From Patiria pectinifera (Eukaryota; Echinodermata; Asteroidea; Valvatida; Asterinidae): DNA of 64,000 bases. The notes under the pieces are model-generated. The model was not told the DNA's origin and made no database searches. It saw nothing but the letters and a program-made list of their open reading frames with translations. Both the position numbers and the translations under genes were made by a program. The stretch lies in assembly GCA_029964075.1 (NCBI GenBank), contig CM057142.1, forward strand, positions 33,420,392-33,484,391, read 5' to 3'. Positions 45,292-56,300 of the stretch are shown piece by piece (position 1 is the stretch's first letter; every line of letters starts with the position of its first letter).

Positions 45292-48200
45292 TCAATCTTT
45301 TGAGCTGTGACGTGTCACTTCCTTCTTCCAATCCACTCTTCTCTCCAAGCCCACCATGCGGTAACTCAGCGCCCACAGACGGCGGGCCTCCTCCTCGTTC
45401 TGCGCTCCAGCGGACGGCATTCTCGGAGCACAGTCACTGGTCAGAAAAAAATCAACAAGGTGAGAAAGTGTCAATGCAGTCTGAGGGCGCAAATGTTTAA
45501 AGTTATCCATCGTAATGCCTAAATACCGGATGGTTGTCCTTTTTGTTTATGTATCTCTGCTCTATCTCTAAATAAAACGTAGAACCGTTTTTCGTTGTCC
45601 TAAACATAAAAAAATAACTGAACGAATCACAAAGTGTACCGAGTTTACATGTTCCTTTGGACTCCGGTTATTGAAAGTCTTGTACTACACTCAACCAAAA
45701 AAGAAAGTCCCCCCTTAATACTTTTTGTCTAACTCAAAAACTACTGGGAACATTTTATTCAAATTAAGACTAATTAGTGCAGAAATTCCTTAGCAATCCA
45801 GCCAAACTCTTTGTTGGGCCCAAAACATTGATAATGTGTACAAAATTATGCAATTATGACAAAATGGTACCGAAAAAAGTTGCACTTTTGTATACGTGCA
45901 AGGTGAGTGTGAAGCACAACCTGCACGTATTCAAAAAGTGCAACCGTTTTCGGGATCATTTGTCATAAATTGCATAAATTCGTACACATTATCACTGTTT
46001 TTGACCAAATAAAGAGTATGGCTGGATTGCTAAGGACTTCTGTACTGATAAGTCGTTATTTGAAAGGGAGGTGCTCAGTAGTTTTTGAGTTAGACAAAAA
46101 AGTATTGGGGGGGGGGGACTTTCTGTTTGGTTGAGTGTATGATGGCTGTGTTTCACATATTCAATTAGCTTTCCACATACTAGTTTCCTGTCGAAACTGA
46201 TGTGCAACTTTAAAATGAAAACTTTTTTCTCAGTGTGGAAAGTTGCAACCACGTGCTAACAGCAACTCACGCGAAGTACATCCCCGAAATTTCGGCCAGT
46301 TCCGGGGCCACGGCGCAGTAGATGGAGGTCTGGGCGCCCTCGACGGCACTCTTGAAGAAGAAGCCCGGGGTGAGGCTGATAAGGCGCATGGCCAGACCGA
46401 TCACGCCGTCTGGTTTCTCCTCCATGATGTGACGGAAGAGCTCGGTCTGAACCACGCCCGGGTGAAGGCAGTTGGCTGTCACCCCCGTACCTGGTCAAAT
46501 GAGGGAAAAGTAGGGGCAGTTTATGGTGGGTTTGGTGGTATACCACTCTGCATAGTCCGTCAATGTCCATCAAAGGCCGCATCGCGGGTCAAGTCTCAAG
46601 TCAAGTCATTATAAAGAATTAAACACTGGAACCTCATCCCCTGTTGTCCGTGGACGAACTTGGGACTTGTGATATGACTTTCATAACATGACATGTTATT
46701 GAATTGTGATGAATCTGCCTTTAAGTCGAGTACCTTTTTGCATTCGATATTCACCACACTTGCTCCTTATTTCACATTTTATCCCCCCCCCCAAAAAAAT
46801 TATTTGACGGGGAACGATCTTAGCCCTCCAAACATTTAGAGGGCCAACCACCCAGAAATACGAACAATAAGTTACTGTAAAACACTGTCACCAGCGGCGT
46901 AGCGGGGGGGGGGGGGGGGGGCTATAACAAAATCTTTTTTTTTTCCATATGTTAAAATTATTTTTGACGAAAACCACTTGTTTTTCGCGATTGGCTGTTT
47001 ATTGTAACGTCCCGTTGAACGTGTATAGCAAGACCTGCGCCCCCATTGAAAAAAATGGTGTCCAGCCCCCCCAACATTATATGGCAGGTCCAACCTTCGA
47101 GTCGTCTGCTCAATTCCCGCGTGAAGAGCATGACGGCGAGCTTGCTCTGACCGTACGCGTCGAAGCGGTCGTACTCGGTGGTCATGTTCACGTCGTCCCA
47201 GTGAATCTTGCCGCTGCCGTGAGCCACGGAGGAGACGTTGACGATGCGGGCTGGGGCTGAAGACTTGAGGAGATCCAACAGGAGGTTAGTCAGAAGGAAA
47301 GGGCCCAGATGGTTGACACCCAACTGCATCTCAAACCCGTCTTCCGTTGACTGCCGAGGACACATCATCACGCCTGCATCGTTCATTGGGACATAGAAAA
47401 ATGCCGGTAAAAGCGACAACAGCTTCGAAAGCATTAATAAACATTATAGGGACCATGCATTATGTGAGTATGAGAAACAAATGCGACTTAGGAAATGTGG
47501 TTGATTACATCTAAACCGTTTTGTGGTATCATTGGTCACTTGCACACTTTATGTATTGGCAATGTGCATCTCACGTCAATTGGTAAAGACGCAGATAATC
47601 TGGAACTGGTACAACCACTCGATATGGTTATGTAATCGGCAACTTTTCCCGGAGCCGGATACGTCTATAGTGTTCGCATCTTTTCCCATTTCTCATCAAC
47701 CTTTCGCGAATACAGAATGAGTAAAAAAAAAAAAAAAAAAGAAACCCAGATTGCAGGACAAGCTGTTGAATGAAGGTTTGCCTGTAGCACTTTCAAAATC
47801 TAGGATATGAAAGCCCAGTCATTAAGCTTTCTTTTAGAACAAGAATCACTCAAATTACTTGTGTACTTTTCAAGTTACGGAATTTTGAACACAAACACCG
47901 TTTTAAAGTTCTGTCCACGGATCATAAAAAAGTAAGTGTTCTTTCAGCAAAACGAAAACAATTCTCAAAGGGATGCATGCATGCGAATTGTTTTCGTTTT
48001 GCTGAAAGAACACTTACCTTTTTGATCTGTGGACTGAACTTTAAAACGTTGTGTTCAAAATTCCGTAACTTGAAAAGTACTTAAAGAAATTTAAATGATT
48101 CTTGTACTAAAGGAAAGCTCATTGATTGTGCTTTTGTATCCTTGATTTTGAAAGTGCTACATGCAGAAGTTCATTCAAAAATTGATCCTGACATTTGGGT

Positions 48201-51200
48201 TTCATTTTTTTGTAATCATCCTGTAGAGCCTGAAAGTAAACGGTTATGCGGCGAGCTTCCTGGAACCTTGCACGGCCCGCATGTGGGCATTCTAAATTCG
48301 GTTGCCCTTTCACCTTCTATCATTTTTGGCAGAATAATTTCTAACTGTAAACACCCCAAAAGGCACAAACACTTTTTTATCTTGGTATTCTTTACTGGGC
48401 GAAATTCCAGAACCAGTTACACATTCAAATTCAAACATTCCTATTCAAATGTCCTGGGTAGGCCTAGTACACCGCGTTATGGGGAAGTTCATTATTGTTA
48501 GGCAAATTAGGACAGAGTTATGGGGACTTTCTGCTGTCCCCATACACCGCATTGTCGGTCCCCACAAATGCCTCGTACAAACGAGTGTATGTCCCCACAA
48601 CTACAGAACAAAATCGTGTAAACTTTAAGGCGCTAGATCGGAGGTACGTGGTGATCGATGGTTGATGTCAAACTGCATTGTGAGACAGTTCGCCATGGTG
48701 CACGCGGATTTTGTGGTAGAGCTAACTGTCCTACAATATGCAGCAGCACCTTTTTAGTACATAATATAAGTCTGGTATGGCGGCCGTCTCATTAAAGGCC
48801 TGTGGCAGTAGTATTCCCATAATGCTTTGCGTTTCTTGAGTAATGTTCTTTTTTAACAAGATACACCGTCACTATTGTCCCCTTGATGAGCCAACACGTG
48901 TACGGACCTGCGTTATTGATCAGAATGTGCAGCTGGGACTCCTCCTCCTTGATCTTGTCAGCGAACGCCCTCACCGAGGCCAGAGAGGCCAGGTCTAACT
49001 TGCGAATCACCAACTGCCCCCTAGAGGTCGCCCTTCGTATGTCAGCTCTGGCTTCCGTAGCCTTGGCCACGTCTCGACATGCCAGAATCACTCGTGCACC
49101 TGTTTATCAGAAACACAAATTATTACCAACTTAAGGGTACAAATCGTCAGAGTTTTCACGAAGAGACAATTTTGGCCACGGGGCGTTGAAACATAGTTTT
49201 GAGAAAATCGACTTTAAAGTTGAACCCTTTTTAAACTGAAGATTCCGCCTATTTTTAGAGGACATGTTGATTATTTTTTTATACCGATAGTAAGCTGAAA
49301 TCTCACACTTACATATTGTCCCAATTGCGAGTCAATAGACCAATTAATTGCGGAGCAATTAACGTTCATAGTCAATTGTCTCTTCGTGAAAACTCAAATT
49401 CCACAGGCGATTGGTTTTGCCGGGAAAATTGGCAATGAAAACTCAAACTCTCCGCTATCCAAACACGCACAAATTGGCTCTTCGTGAAAACTCAAAATCC
49501 CACACGCGCTTCGTTTTGCCCGCACGCGTCGTTTTGCTTGCGCGCGCTTGAAAATTGACTCTTCGTGAAAACTCAAATCGCACACGCGCGTTATTTTGTC
49601 CTCATAGAACAACGTGCATTTTTGCTACAATTGTCTCTTCGTGAAAACTGAAAATACGTTTTGGGTGAAATTTTCCCTTTATTGATTCTCATGATCTCAA
49701 TGATTTCATCTGATTTTGACAAAATAAATTCGCCAAGATGTCCGTTGCTATACACTTAATCGATTTCGGCCAAAAAAAGAATTTCGAAAATTTACTGATT
49801 TTTGCCAAAATTGTCTCTTCGTGAAAACTGTGACGAAATAATTAATCAACGCTCGTCAACTTATGTTGCAAACTCTGGATGAAAATAGAGCCACTTTTCA
49901 CGTGTGAGGTTTAAGTTTCATCTGTTCCTGAATTACGAGAAATGGTTCTGACAAAATTGTATTGATTAATTTCGTAAATTAACCTAACGTCCTAGCCATC
50001 ACTTTGGGATAAAGAACTGAGTACTACAGAATACTATGAGTGTTGTGCACACTTGGATATGCTGAAGTAATTCGTACTACAGTTTAATACTATTGTAGTT
50101 TTTTGTGTAGCTTTAGGTGAGGTTATTTTTTTTCTGTTTGAAATAAGTTTCTTTCTTACGCCTTTAAAACAGAAATGCAATATATCAAACTGTTAAAACG
50201 AAAAGGTATATTACAATGATCTCTCTTTCTCGGCAAATCTTTGGTCGCTTACCTCTCCTAGCGAGATCTCTTGCCGTCTCCCTGCCGATGCCGGTGTTTG
50301 CTCCCGTGATGATGACCGTCTTACCGTTCAGACGGGCCTCGCTGTAGCACCATCCTCCGGCTATAAACCTCCGCAGACGCCATATAGACAAGATGAACCC
50401 TGGTCGGGAAGATCATTGAATTCATCAAAACGTGCAGCAATATAGACCTTTCTTTCATTTGTAAACATTGAGCGCCGTTTTGTAAGGTTGCCACAAGAAC
50501 ATAAATTGAAGCCGTGGATGTCAACAGATTTTGCCAAAAATTGCATACTAATACCCTCATTATGTAAGAAAGAGGCATTTATATTATGACTTTTGTAATG
50601 AAACATATCTTGAACACGTGAAAGAGTTGTGAGGGCTATTAATATTGGAGTCAGTGCGAATTCTGGTCTTCACCCATAACTCTATATAGAAAGTGTACCT
50701 GGTAGTTTATATGTGCGCGCAGTATCAATAGCATTCCCCGGCTGCCCCACCCAGGATCATGTGGGGACTATCACTTTTGAAATGACCAAATGCTTACCCC
50801 TGGGGCAAACTTTAAGTGCCAGTCTTCAACATGCATGGATGGGGCGCCCTAAACTAAGTTGCCAGTAGTGTGCCAACGGTATAGAAGTTTCGTGCGTGAC
50901 CAAAAAGTATACCAAACCCTAGAGGGCAGTGTGTACAAGAGGAGGAACGGAGTGGACATCATTGTTATACATGGGGGTGTGAAGGCGGCAGATCCGGGAA
51001 TGTGGACAACAGAGGTGGCAGCAAGTCATTTTTTGCAAGTCCAAGTCAAGTCACAAGTCACTGTTTGCAAGTCCAAGTCAAGTCACAAGTCATTGTTTGC
51101 AAGTCCAAGTCAAGGCACAAGTCACTGTTTGCAAGTCCAAGTCAAGTCACAAGTCATCAGGTCCAGTCACAAGTCAAGTCACAAGTCATTAGGTCCTGTC

Positions 51201-51766
51201 ACAAGTCAAGTCACAAGTCATTTGGTCTAAACACAAGTCAAGTCACAAGTATCTTTGTCCAAGAACACGTCAAGTTGCACATTACTTTGCCCAGCTGTAA
51301 CTAATAAGCTAAAAGAACCTGGCGTTTGAACTTACAAGTTATTTTTAACATGCCTCCAAGTTATTTTTAACATGCCTCCTTAATTCCACTTTTTCAATGT
51401 GTTGCAATTACTAGTCTTGTAGTTTATCACATATCTGTCGGACATATTAGCCCTTTGTAAGTCACAAGTCATTGTTTGCAAGTCCAAGTCAAGTCACAAG
51501 TCAAAGCTGGTATTTACAAGTCAAGTCACAAGTCACAAAAATAGCGACTCGAGTCCGACTCGAGTCCAAGTCACATGACTCGAGTCAGCAACTCTGGTGG
51601 ACACATAGCATTCTACTTGGGGAGGAGGTCACACCCCCTCCACACCCACTCTAGAGACGCCCGCACACCGACAGTGATGGCTAATCGTGCAAAGTAACCA
51701 CAAAGTACGAGATACAAGAAACTTACCCGACAGCACTACGGCAAGCACCGTCAGCCACACTGACAT
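45292..51766 (-). CDS. Retinol dehydrogenase RDH13/RDH12-like short-chain dehydrogenase (complete, 6 exons)
   Basis: Exons on the minus strand: 51766-51727, 50360-50253, 49099-48908, 47373-47095, 46490-46271, 45436-45292. Total 984 nt, 327 residues, phases consistent; the exon 3 donor GTCCGT is a weak GT site. The product is an NADP(H)-dependent oxidoreductase of the classical SDR type; relatives RDH11-14 reduce retinal and other aldehydes at ER or mitochondrial membranes. Residues 1-13 are hydrophobic and followed by GGWC, an N-terminal membrane anchor. The cofactor motif TGANTGIG is at 32-39, LINNAG at 109-114, the catalytic Ser near 161 in VNVSS, and Y187-x-x-x-K191 in YGQSK. LHPGV and ARRLW near the C-terminus are typical of RDH11-14. 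The length matches the family (316-331). RDH13 is the closest by eye, but RDH12/RDH14 are not excluded. It is head-to-head with cdkal1. Confidence 0.92.
45686..46139. mobile_element. 454-bp foldback MITE with TA flanks
   Basis: The left end TACACTCAACCAAAAAAGAA...GTCTAACTCAAAAACTACTG and the right end CAGTAGTTTTTGAGTTAGAC...GGTTGAGTGTA are long inverted repeats (about 65 bp, imperfect in the C/G run). Inverted words (GTGTACAAAATTATGCAATT, TGACAAAATG) continue inside. The TA flanks suggest a Tc1/mariner-type transposase. It fills over half of dehydrogenase intron 5. Confidence 0.82.
47712..48224. mobile_element. 513-bp nearly perfect foldback element (family F)
   Basis: Termini ACAGAATGAGTA and GTAATCATCCTGT relate it to 32435-32802. 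The arms are over 200 bp. They include TTTTCAAGTTACGGAATTTT, AGTTCTGTCCACGGATCA and GTGTTCTTTCAGCAAAACG, each mirrored at 47993-48085. The loop is about 20 bp around GGGATGCATGCATGC. It lies in dehydrogenase intron 3. Confidence 0.85.
49145..49835. mobile_element. 691-bp TIR element with arrayed TTGTCTCTTCGTGAAAACTC motifs (E49)
   Basis: Inverted termini of 31 bp with one mismatch start CGTCAGAGTTTTCACGAAGA. AAAT flanks both ends, a possible 4-bp duplication. The terminal motif TTG(T/A/G)CTCTTCGTGAAAACT recurs inside at about 49375, 49474, 49555 and 49631, all in the same sense as the right terminus. The ends and internal copies make six in total. It lies in dehydrogenase intron 2, 45 bp upstream of exon 3. 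Confidence 0.8.
50440..50590. repeat. Family D repeat, uninterrupted copy
   Basis: ATAGACCTTTCTTTCATTTG...AACATTGAGCGCCGTTTTGTAAGG...AAGAAAGAGGCATTT matches 18785-19260 minus its insert. It lies in dehydrogenase intron 1. Confidence 0.75.
51020..51590. repeat. CAAGTCAAGTCACAAGTCA minisatellite
   Basis: Tandem and interspersed copies of CAAGTC-based units are present. From 51020 to 51150 there is a unit of about 33 bp (TTTGCAAGTCCAAGTCAAGT + CACAAGTCA). From 51150 to 51260 the units are shorter with a GTCC(A/T)GTC spacer. Another block is at 51460-51590. It is in dehydrogenase intron 1; frames read through it are artefacts. Confidence 0.85.
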
Positions 51767-53336
51767 TTTTAGTATCCCAGCTCAATGGACGTGTGTAGTC
51801 TCTAAAATGTCTGGTTTCCCCACAAAATATACCTGAAGGACGTATACTTTCAGCTAAAAGCGTGCACTTGCTTGTAATGCACCGTCCTCTGTTGGTGGGA
51901 AGTCCTGACCTACGTGCACATGCCGCAACAAAAAGTGGTAGGCCTATCTGAAGTACACAAAATTGGGCACTGGTACGGTCACCAAATCCAGTATCAAATT
52001 GCTCGCTACTATCTACCCTGATTAAAACACACATCAGATAGACACAAAACCTCCAGTGCACTTAGAAAATAATCAGCGACGTATGCAAACAGAAACTGCA
52101 TAAAATAGAACTCAAAAGAATTTTACCGTCTACGAAACAACTAATCAAAGTTCAAAGTTCGATGGCAATGAACTCTGTGAGGGAAGACAAAAGACCCGTG
52201 TTCTATACAACAAATTCAAACATGGGCAAATATTTTCCAGCGCAAATTTATATTTCACCTGGTAGTTACCCTGGCACGTTGTTTGCTCGTTCCTTGAGCT
52301 ATGTCTGGCGATTGTTGTTTCACTTTATCGTCGCGCATTGTTACGACCTTTTTTGGCCTTAGGACACCTACAATTTGTACTTACCTTTTGATCACAACCT
52401 CTGGGTTTCACGACGAGGTTATGAGCCGCACGGACATCGAACTCTAGTATAAAAGGGTTTTAAGTCAAGAACCCGATGAAGGGCCTGCCAAAGCAACAAT
52501 TTACCTCTCCAAACAGTCCTGCCATTCATTCTCCAAAGCATAAGGTACGGTTAGGACCCTCCTTTGTTTTCAAATTTGTCGATCCGAGTATAGGCAGACT
52601 ATTTATTATATGCAGGGATCATTACTTATAAGGCAATTTCGGCCAATTAGGAAATGAAGTTTCAGTTTGGTTCATTTTTATTTAAATCGAGACTTTTGTG
52701 ATTGAGTTGTTATACAGAGCATTCAAACTAATCCAGGCGCATCCTTATCCAAGACAAAATGTGTTCATCATAATTAAATATTTCTCCTTCAGTTCAAGGG
52801 AAATTGACTAGGTGCTTCATATAACTACTCAAGTTGAACAAAAAGCTATATCCAGTCGGCACCCGGTTCCTCATTATTTTCGTCAGTATCTTTGGGAGTA
52901 GTAAACGGGGATCTCAGTCGGGAAAACGGAACGGACCGCCAGGCGGGGAGGACCAGAGACTGACGGGACTGACTTGTGATTGTTTATCATTGAATACAAA
53001 ATCCTTGCTCTTCGATTGGTCTTATTCGCGTCTTCATTTTTCTATGTTTTATTTAAACGGGAAAACTTATGTTTTTGGCTGCTTTTGCGTCCCTACGCCT
53101 GAATTGTTATATTTTCGTACCACTACCATAGCTCTGCTCTCTTGAGCAAGTAACACAGCGCCCTCTACAGTTCCTTGGGTATGTCGTGCATAGGCTGGTT
53201 CCAAAATTCCAATACAACGCGCGCACTGCACAATGTAAGAGTCTGGCAATCAGACCAGCAGCAACATGCGTAATGTCGGCAAGAGTTCTAAACGAAAGAC
53301 TACTTATTTTCCTTTATTTCTTCGGTTTCCTTAATC
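51767..53336. other. Divergent upstream region between the dehydrogenase and cdkal1
   Basis: The two start codons are 1.57 kb apart on opposite strands, so the interval must hold both promoters and 5' UTRs. I see no TATA box at a convincing distance and no strong repeat. A stretch of higher GC lies at about 52890-52970. Confidence 0.5.
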
Positions 53337-56300
53337 ATGCCGGCGTGTGAGCAGCAGAGAGTGGATGACATAGAGGACATCATTGGTTCAAATGATGTCA
53401 CTCCAGTCGAAAGATACGGCAACAAATCGGAAGTAGTGCCTAAAGTGAGGTTGAGAAAAAAGAGCAAGAGAGATGTTGATCGTACATCGCCCCGTAAAAC
53501 AATGGACAGTGCGTCAACACAAGACTTACAAGACGAAGTGAACTGCAATAAAAGGTGATTTGTTAATTGTCAAAAGGTTGTTAGGAAATAAGACACATTG
53601 ACATATTTAGGAAAGAATGTTGTATCCACTGTCCAGACGCCACTTCTTCGGTTGTGTACAATTTACAAAGTCTAGACTAGAGTCGAGTGTATTTTCGAAG
53701 TATTTTCTCCAAATTGGAAATGTGTCTCAGTCCTTTTGCAATGACTGACCTTCATTGAGATAATTATATGATGAAAAAAGTGGCGTCAGGATGCAATATT
53801 CTCTCCCATAATAGCCTACTCCCCCAAGTTAATAATATCCATTGACCTTTTGAGTTACCACTGGTTACTCCTAGAACTATGAATGCTACGCTCCGCGGAA
53901 CATCATAGTTCTGGGAATACTTTTGAGTTGTAGCCTAGGGTTATCACTCTGGTGATTTGTAATTACATGAATTAATTTCAGTGATGTTGAGTCATACCAA
54001 AACCTGCAATCATATACTTCTCAATAGGGATGTTTTTACATTTTTCGAATAAAGTTTATGCATTTGTTTTTTATGTGGTTTTTCAGAGAAGGTCATAAGA
54101 CACATTTTGCTTTAATTTTTGTTTTAAAAAAATCTGATATTCAAACTAATTTGGAACACTAAAGTGAGCCGTAAAAAAACCAAAATTTTAATCACAATTT
54201 GTTATTAAGAACATCTCTGCCGATATAACTGGTTATTAAATTTCTACTTTTTTCTTGGCCTAAAAGTCCCCCCCCCCCAACTGCACACTGTGTATCTTCT
54301 ACTAAAGTTCTTGTTCCAGAAGTATTAATGATAAATGTGTGTTTTGAAACTTTATGGAAACATGTCAGATACGGATGATATAAAACTTAATCTATTATTA
54401 TTTTTATGGGCCTTAACTTCAAACATGATATTTAAACTGTTTGATCATGGGTTCCTTTTCTCTCTATCTGCTGGTTAAAGGGAAAATACAACATTTGCAA
54501 ACATCAAAAAATAAAACTACCAAGTTTTTACGAAATACCTCTCTAGGATGTTGGTAAATGACAGTCTAAAGCATCCTGTAAAATTATGGCACCTGGTGTG
54601 AAGTCATTTTTAAGAAAATTGTATTTTTGTATACATTTCCAACGGTGGTCGGCCGACCACCGTTGGAAAAACCTAACTATTTTTCAACTACTGCTCCAAC
54701 TTTACACTTTTTTTCAGTCCAAATTTTGTTTACTATTGGTTACGTGTTCATGAACGGGTGCAGGCCAGCTAGACTGGTTCCCTTACCTTACAATTTTCCG
54801 GCATCTATAAATTGATCCATTTTATCTTTAGTGGAGTCAAGGAACCAGACTACTTAAACATTTTTGTTTTTCTTGTTTTTTTTCAGCATTTTCGAACACA
54901 AAACTTCAAACATGTCAGTGAAACAATATTTTATCTATTATACTAACCCCTCAAATAGTTCATTTCTGAAAATTACAGCAAAAGCCAATGATGTACATTC
55001 CCTTTAAACACTGTAGCATCATCCCTGGTACACAGAAGATCTACGTGAAGACGTGGGGATGCTCTCACAACAATTCAGATGGGGAGTACATGGCGGGTCA
55101 GCTGGCGGCCTACGGGTACAAAATAACAGGTACTTGAATCTGGGTATTGAAACAATACCTAGAAACATTGTTGTGCTGTTAAATGTTCAAGGCATATAGG
55201 AACATTTGCACTTATCCAAAAGGTAACCTAGCGAATTATTATCCAAAAAGACTTATTTGGATTAAAGATCATACTAGTACCAAACGTTCGTTGAAATTAT
55301 TCTGCCTAGTTTGCTGTCATTTAGAAGAAATCAAGAAATGTAGGCAATTTCTAATGGTCGGTCATTTATGACTGATCATTGGAAATTATTAGTAACTAAT
55401 AAATGAAATTGTGTTTCGTGATCAAAGGTTGTGCGTGTTTTTTCACGGATTTTCAAGAATTCACAAGTTTGGTAATTTGATATAGCCTTGCTTTGACTGC
55501 AGAGGCGATTGATATGTCAACTGTATCTACGAGTTACATCTTTTGTCCGTGGCTGAAATTTGACTAGTCACATTGTTTACACAAATGTGACCTGACTGTA
55601 TTTTACTAGCCTTTATACAAGATGGAGTGACAGTGCAAGTGGAAAAGTTTTTTGACTGTCTGTGAATGATCAAACAACGGGGAGGATTAAAGGAAATATA
55701 CAACATTTGCAAGCATCGAAAAATAAAATTACCACATTTTTACAAAATACCTTACCAGGATGTTGGTAAATGCCAGCCTAAAGCATCCTGTAAAATTATG
55801 GCACATGGTGTCAAGTCATTTTCTAGAAAATTGTATTTTTGTATACATTTCCAACGGTGGTCGGCCGACCACCGTTGGAAAAACCTAACTATTTTTCAAC
55901 TACTGCTCCAATTTACAATTTTTTTCAGTCCAAATTTTGTTTGCTATTGGTTACATGTTCATGAACGGGTGCAGGCCAGCTAGACTGGTCCCCCTTACCT
56001 TACAATTTTCTGACATCTATAAATTTATCCATTTTTATCTTTAGTGGAGTCAGGGAACCAGACTACTTAAACATTTTTGTTTTTCTTGGTTTTTCAAGCA
56101 TTTTCGAACACAAAACGTCAAACACGTCAGTTAAACAATATTTGATTTATTATACTAACCCCTCAAATAGTTCATTTCTGAAAATTGCAGCAAAAGCCAA
56201 TGATGTACATTCCCTTTAAACCAAGCAATTGGTTTGTTTTCCATTTCAAAACCTGGCCTTCTCACCAACCCTAATCAAGGCAATCAAGAAGAGGCGGACC

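Noticed and set aside
46243-46614. 123-codon plus-strand frame over dehydrogenase exon 5
   Set aside because: Antisense shadow of the exon; the minus-strand reading carries the SDR C-terminal motifs and correct splice phases.
46888-46935. GGCGTAGCGGGGGG end like that of hAT-type elements
   Set aside because: Only one end is recognisable; no inverted partner or duplication was found.
49375-49835. Spaced repeats that might look like a CRISPR array
   Set aside because: The genome is clearly eukaryotic, spacing is irregular, and the repeats equal the terminal repeat of a transposon.
51002-51304. Frames of 100-123 codons rich in SQVTSH repeats
   Set aside because: They simply translate the CAAGTCACAAGTCA minisatellite.
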